A DNA stretch of 64,000 bases from Chthoniobacter sp. (GCA_021414005.1 JAIOPH010000027.1:432046-496045); one strand, 5' to 3'; shown: positions 8,869-17,912, numbered from the stretch's first letter. Notes: generated by a model not told the origin, from the letters alone. A program made the numbers and translations.

Positions 8869-9774
8869 TCATTTCACCGGGGTCGCCAGCCAGCGGACCG
8901 CGTTTTCGACTACGCGCAGCGGCTCGGCCTGTTTGTAAACCGGGTAAGTTTCGTGTCCGGGACGAAAGTAAAAAACGCGGCCCTTGCCGACCTGCCAGAC
9001 GCAACCGCTGCGGAAGTGCTCCCCTTTGTCCCAGCGCTCCTCGAAAATCACGGCGTCGGGTGCGGGGACGTGAAATGGCTCGTCATACATTTCGGTCTGG
9101 GAAACATCCCATTTGGCCGGAAGACCCGCGGCGATGGGGTGTTGCGGGAGGAGCGTGGTGACGTGCGACGGCGCGCCATCCGGCCGATACGCCGGAAAGA
9201 CACACACGGGTAGCGCGAGGCGCCAGACGTCGCCTTGATGGGTCACGCTCGGCGTGAGCGGCGCGTCGCGGCGCGGCTCTTTGCCGATGGGACTTTCGTT
9301 GACGTATTCCCATTTGGCCGTCGCGCGTTCCGCTTCGGGCACTTGCGCGAGGGCGTCGGCTTTCGCACGGTCCTGCATGAGGCGGACGAAAGGTTTGGCC
9401 CAATGCGCGGAGTGCAGCGCGATCAAGGCGAGACGGCCTTCGCGAACGCGCGCGGCGATGCGCTCGGCGTTGGCGTTGGTGACCGCCGCGTTTTTCACAT
9501 GGCCCCACCAGACCACCACATCCGTGGCGTCGAGCACGGCCTCGGCGACGCCCTGCTCGGGCTCCGCGAGGTTGGCGGTTTGCACCGTGAGACCCGGCAA
9601 GCCCGCGAGGTGCGCGGCGATGGTTTCTCCGAGAAATTTCTCGCCGTAGGCCCGTTTCTGGTCGGGCTGCTGCTCGTCCCAGACGAGCACCCGCACGGGC
9701 TTCGGGTCGGCGGCGGAAAGGTGGGTGGTCGCGCAGACCACGAGGCTCGCGAGGAGGGAGAGGAAGTTTTTCAT
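8869..9774 (-). CDS. Secreted ThuA-like domain protein
   Basis: 301 residues. Signal peptide MKNFLSLLASLVVCATTHLSA, then a ThuA/trehalose-utilisation fold: VLVWDEQQPDQK, DVVVWWGH, ALHSAHWAKPF, a PIAAGLP-W segment, and KGRVFYFRPGHETYP near the end. ThuA-type proteins resemble class I glutamine amidotransferases without their catalytic triad and are abundant in Verrucomicrobia/Planctomycetes, where they occur with sugar dehydrogenases. The enzymatic role is uncertain. Start 9774 opens the signal peptide; the frame is open to 10143 over deoC and is rejected there. Confidence 0.87.
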   Translation of the reverse strand: MKNFLSLLASLVVCATTHLSAADPKPVRVLVWDEQQPDQKRAYGEKFLGETIAAHLAGLPGLTVQTANLAEPEQGVAEAVLDATDVVVWWGHVKNAAVTNANAERIAARVREGRLALIALHSAHWAKPFVRLMQDRAKADALAQVPEAERATAKWEYVNESPIGKEPRRDAPLTPSVTHQGDVWRLALPVCVFPAYRPDGAPSHVTTLLPQHPIAAGLPAKWDVSQTEMYDEPFHVPAPDAVIFEERWDKGEHFRSGCVWQVGKGRVFYFRPGHETYPVYKQAEPLRVVENAVRWLATPVK

Positions 9775-9815
9775 ATGGGTTGCAGTAAGAACGGCTGGCC
9801 GGACGGTGGCGATCC

Positions 9816-10589
9816 TCAATAGCCGCCGCCGCCAAGCGAACCGGGATCGGTCGGGGCAGCGACACCGGCTTTTTCCGCAGCTTCGCGGCGGCGGTATTCT
9901 TCGAGAAGCTGCGCCGTGGAACTGGTCCCGCAACGCGTCGCCCCGAGATCGCGCGCCGCGATCAGGGCATCGAGATCGCGGACTCCGCCGGAGGCTTTGA
10001 CCTGCACCCTCGGCGAGCAATGCGCGCGCATCAGCGCGAGATCGTGCGCGGTGGCGCCGCGATAGTCGTAGCCGCCGCTGAGCTGTTTCACGAAGCCAAA
10101 GCCCGTGGACGTTTTCACGAAATCCGCGCCCGCCCTTTCGCAAATTTCGCAGAGCCGGATTTTGATCGCGTCGTCGGGCAAATAGTCGTTTTCAAAAATC
10201 ACTTTCACCAGCGCGCCATGCCGGTGCGCCTCGTCGCAGACCGCACGCACGTCACCTTCCACCGAGTCGAAATCACCCGCGAGCGCGTGGCCCACATTGA
10301 TTACCATGTCGATCTCCGTCGCGCCGTCGCGGCAGGCGATCTCGGTTTCGTAGCGCTTCACCTCCGTGGTGCTGCTGCCATGCGGAAAACCGATGACCGT
10401 CCCGACCGCCACGCCTGATCCCCGCAGCACTTCCGCCGCCAGCCGCACCGCCGCCGGCTTCACACACACGCTAGCGACTTGGAATTTTTTCGCCAATTCA
10501 CAGCCTGCGCGCGTCTCGGCATCGGTCATCGTCGGGTGGAGCAGCGCGTGGTCGATCATTCCGGCGAGTTCGGCGGAGGTGTATTTCAT
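9816..10589 (-). CDS. deoC: Deoxyribose-phosphate aldolase
   Basis: 257 residues. The Schiff-base lysine lies in FVKTSTGFG (K159), the second lysine in VKASGGVRD (K198), and TEIDMVINVG carries the conserved aspartate. It cleaves 2-deoxyribose-5-phosphate into glyceraldehyde-3-phosphate and acetaldehyde in deoxynucleoside catabolism. The C-terminal about 30 residues are Gly/Ala/Glu-rich and end in GGGGY. No deoA, deoB or deoD is nearby. It sits 41 bp upstream of the ThuA-like gene on the same strand. Confidence 0.95.
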   Translation of the reverse strand: MKYTSAELAGMIDHALLHPTMTDAETRAGCELAKKFQVASVCVKPAAVRLAAEVLRGSGVAVGTVIGFPHGSSTTEVKRYETEIACRDGATEIDMVINVGHALAGDFDSVEGDVRAVCDEAHRHGALVKVIFENDYLPDDAIKIRLCEICERAGADFVKTSTGFGFVKQLSGGYDYRGATAHDLALMRAHCSPRVQVKASGGVRDLDALIAARDLGATRCGTSSTAQLLEEYRRREAAEKAGVAAPTDPGSLGGGGY

Positions 10590-10668
10590 GGCTCGGAGAA
10601 TAAGGGTACGCGGGGCTTTTTAATCGTCATCCACATCTTACTCTCAATCATAATCGGCCGGCGGAACC

Positions 10669-13131
10669 TCAGCCTTCCTGATATGTCCCGTGCGTGACGC
10701 CGAGCTGCGACTGCGCGCGGAGGTCGCGCCAGAGATCTTCGCCGGCGCGCTGGCCATCGAGGAGCGCTAGGTAGGCGCGGATCACGCGTTCGGCTTCGGC
10801 GGCGGTTTCCTCCAGCAACTCGATGCGGAAGTCACGCAGGCCGGCGTCGCCGAGTTGGGCAAAGAAGCGCGCGCCGGTCTGCGGCACGGCGTTGAATAGC
10901 GTGTTCCGGCAGCCCACGTCGGCGCGCAGCGGGTGCTCCATGCCCACGCGGTCGCGGAGATGCACGAGATGCTTTTCGCACGGGCGTCCGCAGTCCGTGG
11001 CGTCCTTCCCTTTCGACAGAAATGCCGCGAAAACGCAGTGCTCCATATGAAACATTGGCATGTGCTGATGGATGGTCAGCTCGAACCACTCCGGCGGCGC
11101 GGCGGCGAGCAGATCGAGCACCTGGCCGATGTTCAGGTCGTAGCTCACGGTCACGCGCTCCAGGCCCTGGGCGATGAGATATTGCGCGGTGAGCGGGTTC
11201 GCGACGTTGAGGGAAAAGTCGCCCACTTTCCGCAACGGGCTCGCGGCGAAATGGGCGATCGCCCCGAGGTTGCGGATGAGCACGCCATCGGGCGCGGATC
11301 TTTCGATGAGCTTGAAAAAGCCCTGCTCGCCGGCCTTTTGGATGCGCGGTGTGGCGAGGAAAATTCGCGTGCCGGGGCTGGCGGAGCGCACATGGGCGAC
11401 GGCGTCCTGGTAGCGGCGGATGTCTTCGAAATCGGCATACACCTCGCCCGCGCCGCAGGTCAGCGCGGCGGCGAGGTGCTCCATGCTGCGGCAGAGCACG
11501 CGCAGGCTGGGCTGCCCGGCGCCGTGAGGCGTGTCCGGCGTAGTGCGGCCAAAAACTGCGCGCCAGCTTTCGTCCGAATCCGCGCGCCGCACCGCCCGCG
11601 CGGCGTCGAGCTGGAAAACAAGTTCGCGCCGGAGCCGGTTCATTTCGCCGATGGGCAGGATGACCTCGCCCTCCAGCGCGTTTTCAAATGCACCCAGCGC
11701 GTAGCCGCTTTCGCCGAAGCGTCCGAGATGCTCGCGGAGTTTTTCCGTGGTGAGCGGCGCGGTGCGCGCGGGTTGCAGCGCCAGCGCGGAGCGCGCGGTT
11801 GCCCGGTTCGTGGGCGCAACCACGCTCCCCTCCACCACCAGCGCCTCGCCCGCCCGCCCGCTCACGCGCACATCCACGACCACGCGCCGCCGCGGCTCGA
11901 CCTTTCCGCCGAAGGACTGCCGCAGGCGCTTGTTCAGCTCGGGATCGTCCGTCTTCCACACGCGGTCGCCGGGCTTCAGCCGTGTGAAATCAATGTGTCC
12001 GTGCTGGAAGAAATAGCGCCCGCCTTTGATCCCAAAAATCCGCCCGCCCTGCTCCGCATTGGTATCGCCGCCGGTGTCGAAAACCACGCCGTCGCCGGGC
12101 TGCAGCGGGACTTCCGGCGACAGCTCCACGCAGTCCACGCCGACCCGCACGATTCGCCCGACAAACGGCCCGCGCTTTTTCCCAAATCGCGCGGAGACCA
12201 GCTCCTGATGATTCACGCCGTGCATCCACCCGGAATACAGCCCGCGCGAAAACGCCATCTCGAGCTGGTAGCGGTCCGCCGGAGCGACCTCCGTTTCCGC
12301 GCGCGCGGCGAGCGCCGCGTCGAGAGCGCGGCGATAGACTTGGCAGACCGCCGCCACGTATTCCGGCGTCTTCAGGCGCCCTTCGATTTTGAAGCTGACC
12401 ACGCCGAGTTTCAGCAGCGCGGGGATTTCCTCCACCGCCGCCAGATCCTGCGGTGAAAGCAGATACCGCCGGTCGCCGAGATCGCGCACCGCGCCGTCCA
12501 CGACCAGCTCGTACGGCATCCGGCACGCCTGCGCGCACTCGCCGCGATTCGCGCTCCGCTGGCCGAGCGATTCGCTCGTCAGACATTGCCCGGAATACGC
12601 CACGCACAACGCCCCATGCACGAACACCTCCAGCGGCAGCGCCGTTTCCCAATCGCCGAATTTCGCCAGCTCCCGCAGCGACAACTCCCGCGCCAGCACC
12701 GCGCGCTCGACGCCCAGCTCCCTCGCAAACGTCACGCCCTCCGGCGAGGTGATCGTCATCTGCGTGCTTGCGTGAATCGGCAGCTCCGGCGTGATCGCCC
12801 GTGCCAGCCGCACCAGCCCGACATCCTGCACGATGAGCGCATCCACGCCCGCGCAGCTCAGCAGCCGCAGATACTCCGCCGCAGCATCGAGTTCGCCGGT
12901 AAAAACGAGCGTGTTGAAAGCGACGTATGCTTTCACCCCATGCCGATGACAAAACTCCACCACCTCCGGCAGCTCCGCCCCGGTGAAATTGTCCGCCCGC
13001 AGCCGCGCGTTGAATTTCGGCAGCCCGAAATAAACCGCGTCCGCGCCATTCGCCACCGCCGCGCGCACACAGTCCCAGCCGCCCGCGGGGGCGAGGAGTT
13101 CGGGCGTCGGAAATGGATCGGGCTTGGGCAT
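10669..13131 (-). CDS. U32 peptidase-family protein with C-terminal DUF3656
   Basis: 820 residues. The N-terminal barrel starts with PELLAPAGGWDCVRAAVANG, and the U32 cysteine cluster (GALCVAYSGQC ... RGECAQACR, about residues 170-210) is intact. The long C-terminal part matches the layout of RlhA/YdcP-type proteins that carry DUF3656. Enterobacterial RlhA hydroxylates 23S rRNA C2501; other U32 members act in tRNA hydroxylation or as collagenases, so an RNA-hydroxylation role is likely but inferred. It is preceded by an inverted pair of heptad repeats. Confidence 0.86.
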   Translation of the reverse strand: MPKPDPFPTPELLAPAGGWDCVRAAVANGADAVYFGLPKFNARLRADNFTGAELPEVVEFCHRHGVKAYVAFNTLVFTGELDAAAEYLRLLSCAGVDALIVQDVGLVRLARAITPELPIHASTQMTITSPEGVTFARELGVERAVLARELSLRELAKFGDWETALPLEVFVHGALCVAYSGQCLTSESLGQRSANRGECAQACRMPYELVVDGAVRDLGDRRYLLSPQDLAAVEEIPALLKLGVVSFKIEGRLKTPEYVAAVCQVYRRALDAALAARAETEVAPADRYQLEMAFSRGLYSGWMHGVNHQELVSARFGKKRGPFVGRIVRVGVDCVELSPEVPLQPGDGVVFDTGGDTNAEQGGRIFGIKGGRYFFQHGHIDFTRLKPGDRVWKTDDPELNKRLRQSFGGKVEPRRRVVVDVRVSGRAGEALVVEGSVVAPTNRATARSALALQPARTAPLTTEKLREHLGRFGESGYALGAFENALEGEVILPIGEMNRLRRELVFQLDAARAVRRADSDESWRAVFGRTTPDTPHGAGQPSLRVLCRSMEHLAAALTCGAGEVYADFEDIRRYQDAVAHVRSASPGTRIFLATPRIQKAGEQGFFKLIERSAPDGVLIRNLGAIAHFAASPLRKVGDFSLNVANPLTAQYLIAQGLERVTVSYDLNIGQVLDLLAAAPPEWFELTIHQHMPMFHMEHCVFAAFLSKGKDATDCGRPCEKHLVHLRDRVGMEHPLRADVGCRNTLFNAVPQTGARFFAQLGDAGLRDFRIELLEETAAEAERVIRAYLALLDGQRAGEDLWRDLRAQSQLGVTHGTYQEG

Positions 13132-13140
13132 CGGGCGGGC

Positions 13141-13216
13141 GTATTCAGCAGGCAGTGTTCAGTTTTGCGAAGGCGCGATTCACTGAACACCGAATACTGA
13201 AAACTGCACACTCAGC
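13141..13216. repeat. Inverted pair of degenerate heptamer repeats
   Basis: Right arm (about 13180-13216) is a run of 7-mers such as AATACTG and AAAACTG. The left arm (13141-13166) carries the same words in inverse orientation. GTGTTCAGT (13155-13163) and ACTGAACAC (13182-13190) can pair perfectly. It fills the gap between the ABC-F stop and the U32 start. Confidence 0.7.
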
Positions 13217-13226
13217 ACGCGCGTGC

Positions 13227-15092
13227 CTACCCATTCGCGATCGCCTGCAACTCGTCCCAACGCGCGTAGAGCCGGGCGACTGCGGTTTTGCCGGCTTCGA
13301 GCTGAGCCTCGAAAGTGTCCCAGTTGTGGCCGTGCTTGGCGTAGAAATCCGGGCTGGCCAGCGCAGTTTCCATCAGCGCGACCTTTTCCTCCGCGGCAAG
13401 GATTTCGGCCTCGATAGTCTCGAGCTCGCGCGCCTCCTTGTAGCTGAGTTTGCGCGCCTTTTCCGACTTCGCAGCGGGCGCAGTTTTCACCACTGGAGCC
13501 GGGGCGGGGGCGGCTCGGCGCGCGGCGCGTTTCTCCAGATAGTAGTCGTAGGCACCGGCGTTCATCGTGACCACACCTTCACCTTCAAACGCCATCGTGT
13601 GCGTGCAGACGCGGTTGAGAAAATAGCGGTCGTGGCTGACCACGATGACGCTACCTTTGAAGAGCACGAGCGCCTCTTCGAGCAGACGCAGTGTGGCGAG
13701 ATCGAGGTCGTTGGTCGGCTCGTCGAGAATGAGCACGTTGCCACCGCGCTTCAGCACTTTCGCGAGGATCACTCGGCTGCGTTCGCCGCCGCTGAGCAGG
13801 CGGATTTTCGAGTTGATGCGGTCGTCCGTGAAAAGAAACCGCCGCAGATAGGCGCGCAGCGAAAGAGTTTCGTCGCCGAGACGGACATGCTCACCGCCTT
13901 CGCCGACCTCCTCCCAGACGGTCTTGTCTTCGTCGAGCACCAGCCGGTTTTGATCCACGTAATTGACCTGCGTGCGCGCGCCGATCTCGACCTTCCCATG
14001 TGTCGGGACGAGCTCGCTCATGATGATTTTGAGCAGCGTGGATTTTCCCACCCCGTTGCGCCCCACGATCCCGAGCCGCATGCCCATCGGCAGATCCAGA
14101 TTCACGTAGTCAAAGAGCACGCGCCCGCCGAGTTCCATGCCAACATCGGTGAGCGTGATCACGCGGTTCGACGACTTCGCCGCCGGCGGGATGATCAACT
14201 CCACATCCAGTTCCTGCTCCGGTCCGTCTTTCGCGGCTTCCTCGAAGTAACGCTCGATGCGATCCACGCTTTTCGTCCGGCGCGCGCGCGGCCCTTTGCG
14301 CACCCACTCCAGCTCATGCTTGAGAAACTTCTGCCGCTTCCGCTCCTGCTCCTCCTCCACGGCGGTGCGCGTCGCCTTCGCGATGAGGAAATCGTTGTAG
14401 CTGCCTTGATAGGAAAGGAAACCGCCGCGCGTCAGCTCGACGATGCGCGTGGCGATGCGGTCGAGGAAATAGCGGTCGTGCGTGACGAAGAGACACGCAC
14501 CGGGATAGCGCGAGAGAAAGTCCTCCAGCCATTCGATGGACTCCGTGTCGAGATGGTTCGTGGGCTCGTCGAGAATGAGAAAGTCTGGCCGCGCCACCAG
14601 CGCGCGGCACAGCGCGACGCGCCGTTTTTCCCCGCCGCTCAGCGTGGAGACCAAGCGGTCGCGATCCGGCGCGTGGAGATGCGTCGCGAGACTTTCGATC
14701 CGGCGGTCGAGATCCCAGCCGTCGAAGTGGTTGATCTGATCGAGCAGCACGGAGCTGCGCGGATGCTCGGCGGGCGTGTTTTCATACTCCGCCAGCAGCG
14801 CGAGAATGTGCGCCGCGCCCGCCTCGATATTCGCGAAAACCGTGGCCTCCTCGTCCAGCGCGAAAGCCTGAGGAAGCCAGCCCGTCATCAAATCGCGCCG
14901 CCGCGTGAACATGCCCGCGTCCGGCTGCAACTCGCCCGCCGCGATCCGCAGAAACGTGGACTTGCCGCAGCCGTTGCGACCCACGAGCCCGATGCGTTCG
15001 CCTTCCTCCACCGCCATCGTGGCGCGGTCGAGCACGGTGTGCGGACCGTAGCGGACGGTGAGTTCGGTGGCACTGGCAATGGGGTCGGGCAT
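13227..15092 (-). CDS. uup: ABC-F ATPase, Uup type
   Basis: 621 residues with two ABC domains and no membrane segments. Walker A motifs are GRNGCGKST and GRNGVGKST; signature motifs are LSGGEKRR and LSGGERSR; Walker B motifs are LILDEPTNHLD and LILDEPTNDLD. A charged linker (VEEEQERKRQKFLKHE) joins them, and a coiled-coil tail rich in Glu/Ala (KLSYKEARELETIEAEI) is typical of Uup. Uup-type ABC-F proteins act on ribosomes or on branched DNA intermediates. The start at 15092 (MPDPIAS) was chosen because upstream codons lack family similarity. Confidence 0.9.
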   Translation of the reverse strand: MPDPIASATELTVRYGPHTVLDRATMAVEEGERIGLVGRNGCGKSTFLRIAAGELQPDAGMFTRRRDLMTGWLPQAFALDEEATVFANIEAGAAHILALLAEYENTPAEHPRSSVLLDQINHFDGWDLDRRIESLATHLHAPDRDRLVSTLSGGEKRRVALCRALVARPDFLILDEPTNHLDTESIEWLEDFLSRYPGACLFVTHDRYFLDRIATRIVELTRGGFLSYQGSYNDFLIAKATRTAVEEEQERKRQKFLKHELEWVRKGPRARRTKSVDRIERYFEEAAKDGPEQELDVELIIPPAAKSSNRVITLTDVGMELGGRVLFDYVNLDLPMGMRLGIVGRNGVGKSTLLKIIMSELVPTHGKVEIGARTQVNYVDQNRLVLDEDKTVWEEVGEGGEHVRLGDETLSLRAYLRRFLFTDDRINSKIRLLSGGERSRVILAKVLKRGGNVLILDEPTNDLDLATLRLLEEALVLFKGSVIVVSHDRYFLNRVCTHTMAFEGEGVVTMNAGAYDYYLEKRAARRAAPAPAPVVKTAPAAKSEKARKLSYKEARELETIEAEILAAEEKVALMETALASPDFYAKHGHNWDTFEAQLEAGKTAVARLYARWDELQAIANG

Positions 15093-15253
15093 GGCGGGCG
15101 GTGAACATTCACGCGCGAAGCAGACGTGGGAAGTCCGAAAGCGGGTGAACGTTTTTCCCGGTTGGCAGTCTGACGGTAACACTGCGCAGACCGCTGTTCA
15201 CGGCCACGCGAGCAGGCATCCGGTCTTCTGCGGCAAACGAAATACCAACCACA

Positions 15254-15952
15254 ATGAGCCTCTTCGCCATCATCCTCTTCGCCGGAACCATGCTGATTTC
15301 CCTGTGGGCCGCCACCCGCGTGAAAAGCGTGTACCGCCGCTATAGCCAGGTCCCCGCTTCCTCGCGCGCCACCGGCGCGGAAGTCGCCCACGCCATCCTG
15401 CAGCGCGCGGGCATTCGCGATGTCGAGATCGTGGCGCAGGAGGGCATGCTCGGCGATCACTACGATCCCGCGCACAAGCGCCTCGTGCTCTCCGTAGAAA
15501 ACTTTAAGGGCAATTCCATCGCGGCGTTTGGCGTCGCGGCGCACGAGTGCGGACACGCCATCCAGCATCAGCAGGCCTACGCGCCGCTGCATCTGCGCAT
15601 GGCCGCGGTAGGCGTGACCAACTTCGCCAGCCAGATCGTCATGTGGCTGCCACTGGCCGGGATGTTCACGGGCCTCATCAACTGGCACACCGCCTCGTGG
15701 ATCATGGCCGCCGCCTGGGGCGTCATTATGCTCTTCAACCTCGTCACCCTGCCCGTGGAGTTCGACGCCTCGGCCCGTGCGAAACGGGTGCTCGCGGAGA
15801 TGGGTTTCATTGGCACCGACGAGGAAGTGGCCGGCGTCCGCAAGGTGCTCGACGCCGCCGGCTGGACCTACGTCGCCGCGCTTATTACTTCGCTCGGTTA
15901 CATGCTTTACCACCTGCTCCCCTTGCTCACCGGCGGACGCCGCAGTGATTGA
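15254..15952 (+). CDS. Membrane zinc metallopeptidase, YugP type
   Basis: 232 residues. An N-terminal membrane segment is followed by the zinc motif AHECGHAIQHQ (HExxH, H97-H101) and further hydrophobic segments (about 110-170 and 205-225). EFDASARAKRVL supplies the downstream acidic residue typical of the family. YugP-like proteins are neutral zinc metallopeptidases of the membrane whose substrates are poorly known. It is divergent from the ABC-F gene, with about 160 bp between. Confidence 0.88.
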   Translation: MSLFAIILFAGTMLISLWAATRVKSVYRRYSQVPASSRATGAEVAHAILQRAGIRDVEIVAQEGMLGDHYDPAHKRLVLSVENFKGNSIAAFGVAAHECGHAIQHQQAYAPLHLRMAAVGVTNFASQIVMWLPLAGMFTGLINWHTASWIMAAAWGVIMLFNLVTLPVEFDASARAKRVLAEMGFIGTDEEVAGVRKVLDAAGWTYVAALITSLGYMLYHLLPLLTGGRRSD

Positions 15953-16129
15953 CCGCCGCGGGCGGACGGAGGCTGGAACCGTATCGGTGTGCATCGTATC
16001 CCGACCTCCGTTGGAGCAGGCAAGTCGGGAGCACTCGACGACGGCTTCCTTCTGGGTGCCACAAACTTTTTGAAAAATGGGTGCGCCGTTTGAATAGGTC
16101 TGCGGGAGGTCGCGTCGGAATCGGCAACT

Positions 16130-16426
16130 ATGAAAAAACTCCTCATTGCCACACTCCTCCTCACCGGTCTTACCACCTTGGTTCCAACCGCGAACGCGGA
16201 CTGCCGCGAACGCGTGTTCCTCGGCTACGACCGGTGCGGACGCCCTGTCTATCGCGAGGTCTATCGTGAAGCGTATCGGCCCAGCCGCGATTATTACTAC
16301 GAACAGCGTCCTACTTACTACCGCGAGGCTCCGACGGTGCGCTACCGCTCATACGAAGAAGAGCGCCCGCGCTGCCGCGAGACCCACCGCCACATCTCGC
16401 CGCTGTCCTTGATCTTCGGCTTCTAA
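16130..16426 (+). CDS. Small secreted Tyr/Arg-rich protein
   Basis: 98 residues. Signal peptide ending VPTANA, then a mature part of about 75 residues very rich in Tyr, Arg and Glu (YREVYREAYRP, DYYYEQRPTYYRE) with three cysteines. No domain is recognised. Composition resembles structural or cell-envelope-associated peptides. A strong hairpin follows 22 bp after the stop. Confidence 0.65.
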   Translation: MKKLLIATLLLTGLTTLVPTANADCRERVFLGYDRCGRPVYREVYREAYRPSRDYYYEQRPTYYREAPTVRYRSYEEERPRCRETHRHISPLSLIFGF

Positions 16427-16447
16427 CTTCACCCACAACTCCAACCC

Positions 16448-16474
16448 GCGAGGCAGGCCACCAGCCTGCCTCGC
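16448..16474. terminator. Bidirectional hairpin between convergent genes
   Basis: Perfect 11-bp inverted repeat GCGAGGCAGGC / GCCTGCCTCGC with a 5-nt loop, placed between the plus-strand gene ending at 16426 and the minus-strand gene ending at 16487. Only short T-rich flanks are present, so strength is uncertain. Confidence 0.7.
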
Positions 16475-16486
16475 TTGCTTGGCGGT

Positions 16487-16672
16487 TCAAAACTCCACGG
16501 TGCCCGATGCGCCCGTCAAAGGAGTCAGCAACCAACTCGTCGCCCGCGTCCACAACGGGTATGGCTCCCCGTCTTGAGGGCAGACCGCGGTCGCGCGCGT
16601 GACCGGCGGTTTGTCCAAGGTGCTACAGCCTGTGAGCACCAACACGGAAAGAATAACAATTGGCGATTTCAT
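16487..16672 (-). CDS. Small putative lipoprotein
   Basis: 61 residues. N-terminus MKSPIVILSVLVLTGC is a classic lipobox signal with Cys16 as the lipidation site. The 45-residue mature part includes ATAVCPQDGEPYPLWTRA; no family beyond small Verrucomicrobial lipoproteins is recognised. The start overlaps the stop of the DUF2809 gene (ATGA, 16669-16672), which supports both the start and co-translation as the last gene of a three-gene unit. Confidence 0.7.
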   Translation of the reverse strand: MKSPIVILSVLVLTGCSTLDKPPVTRATAVCPQDGEPYPLWTRATSWLLTPLTGASGTVEF

Positions 16673-17085
16673 TTGGGTCGGAGTTCTTCGGCTGGACGAT
16701 ACTTGGCAAGCACTACGGCGTCCAAAAGTGCGCCCAGCGCGATTCCCGTGGCGTAGGCCGGGAAGTCGGGCCAGTTGAACACACTGCCCAGAACCAGCGC
16801 ACCCAGGCGTGTGGCGCGGAGAGCGTCGATCCAGAGAGCGTGATAAAGCTGGGATACTTCGACGCCTGCGGAAATGACGGCGGCAAGCCCGGCGCTGCGT
16901 GGGATCTTCCAGCGCGGACTCAGGACGCAAATCAGCAGAAACACCAGCAAAGCCCACAAGGCGTCCGCACCATACTTCTTCAGAAACGGCGGCGCGTGCA
17001 GGACTGATGAACGCAATAGCAGTCCCGAGGCGACCACCATCAGCGCGGCGGCGAAATAGAACCCTCTCTGTCGCGCTTTGGTCAT
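16669..17085 (-). CDS. DUF2809-type membrane protein
   Basis: 138 residues with three to four membrane segments. LLLRSS near the start, KYGADALWALLVFLLI, the VEVSQLYHALWIDALRATRLGALVLGS segment and a final hydrophobic stretch match DUF2809. The function is unknown. It overlaps both neighbours by four bases (17082-17085 upstream, 16669-16672 downstream). Start MTKARQRG at 17085 was chosen from the overlap and the onset of the first membrane segment. Confidence 0.8.
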   Translation of the reverse strand: MTKARQRGFYFAAALMVVASGLLLRSSVLHAPPFLKKYGADALWALLVFLLICVLSPRWKIPRSAGLAAVISAGVEVSQLYHALWIDALRATRLGALVLGSVFNWPDFPAYATGIALGALLDAVVLAKYRPAEELRPK

Positions 17086-17360
17086 AGCTTTTGCCGTCCC
17101 ATGACATACTGGGCGGAGCCCCAGAGCCCGGAAAATTTGCAACGTGGATCAACGTAGTGCTGAATCCCGTAGAAGACGAAGGAGTAAAAGCTGCAGAGGC
17201 CCCAAATCATCGTGACCATCAAGAGTGCCACGGTCCAGTCTGCGGCGTGAATGAGTAACAAACCGGACAAGTGAAAACCCGGGAGCAAAAAGAGAAGGTA
17301 TTTGAGCTTGATGAACTTGGGGTCGGTTAGGTCGGTCACAATAGAAACGTTGTCAGACAA
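17082..17360 (-). CDS. Small membrane protein, unknown
   Basis: 92 residues with two hydrophobic segments (about 21-38 and 44-65), then a short polar tail ending GRQKL. DPKFIKLKYLLFLLPGF precedes the first segment. It is not recognised. It is the first gene of a unit with DUF2809 and the lipoprotein, joined by four-base overlaps. The gene at 17406 is divergent with about 45 bp between the two starts. Confidence 0.65.
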   Translation of the reverse strand: MSDNVSIVTDLTDPKFIKLKYLLFLLPGFHLSGLLLIHAADWTVALLMVTMIWGLCSFYSFVFYGIQHYVDPRCKFSGLWGSAQYVMGRQKL

Positions 17361-17405
17361 CAGACAGGTTGACGATGCTTCGTTTTTCCGACAAATCTTC
17401 CTGCC

Positions 17406-17912
17406 ATGAATACGCCCAACCTAACTCAACTCAAACAAGCCCTCGCCATCGCTGAAAAGATCGAGAGCTTACAAGCTGAACTCGCCTCAATCGTTGGTGG
17501 TTCGTCCGTCTCCTCACTACCCGCGTCATTAGCCGCACCCGCTAAACAAAAGGGCGGCATGTCAGCGGCGGGCCGCGCTCGGATCGCTGCCGCCCAGAAA
17601 GCCCGTTGGGCCAAGGTGAAGGGAGCAACTCCGACTCCGGCTCCAACTCCGGCCAAAGCCGCAGTCGGTAAAGGAACCGGCAGGCGCAACATCAGTCCCG
17701 AAGCTCGCGCAAAAATGGCCGCGGCAGCCAAGGCCCGATGGGCAAAGGTCAACGGAGCGAAGGCCGCAAAACCAGCCGCCAAAAAAGCCCCGGCAGCAGC
17801 AGCCAAGGCCACCAAGATGTCCGCCGCCCACAAAGCAAAACTCGCGGCGGCCGCCAAAGCCCGCTGGGCTCGGATCCGCGCTGGTAAGGAAAAGTCGCCG
17901 TTCAAAAAATAA
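17406..17912 (+). CDS. Histone-H1-like Ala/Lys-rich repeat protein
   Basis: 168 residues. The first 30 residues can form a short coiled coil (LTQLKQALAIAEKIESLQAEL). Three copies of a 23-residue unit follow (about 51-73, 95-117, 137-159), each built as SxxxRAKxAAAxKARWAKV, with Ala/Lys/Pro linkers. The units look like basic DNA-binding modules (NUMOD3-like or H1-like), and the protein ends KKSPFKK-like. A nucleoid or regulatory DNA-binding role is inferred. No signal peptide. Confidence 0.7.
   Translation: MNTPNLTQLKQALAIAEKIESLQAELASIVGGSSVSSLPASLAAPAKQKGGMSAAGRARIAAAQKARWAKVKGATPTPAPTPAKAAVGKGTGRRNISPEARAKMAAAAKARWAKVNGAKAAKPAAKKAPAAAAKATKMSAAHKAKLAAAAKARWARIRAGKEKSPFKK

Noticed and set aside
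13141..13216. CRISPR or attachment site
   Set aside because: The heptamers are degenerate with no spacers, and no integrase is present.
13113..15104. Plus-strand 663-codon frame opposite the ABC-F gene
   Set aside because: Composition is of an antisense shadow, while the minus strand has full Walker and signature motifs.
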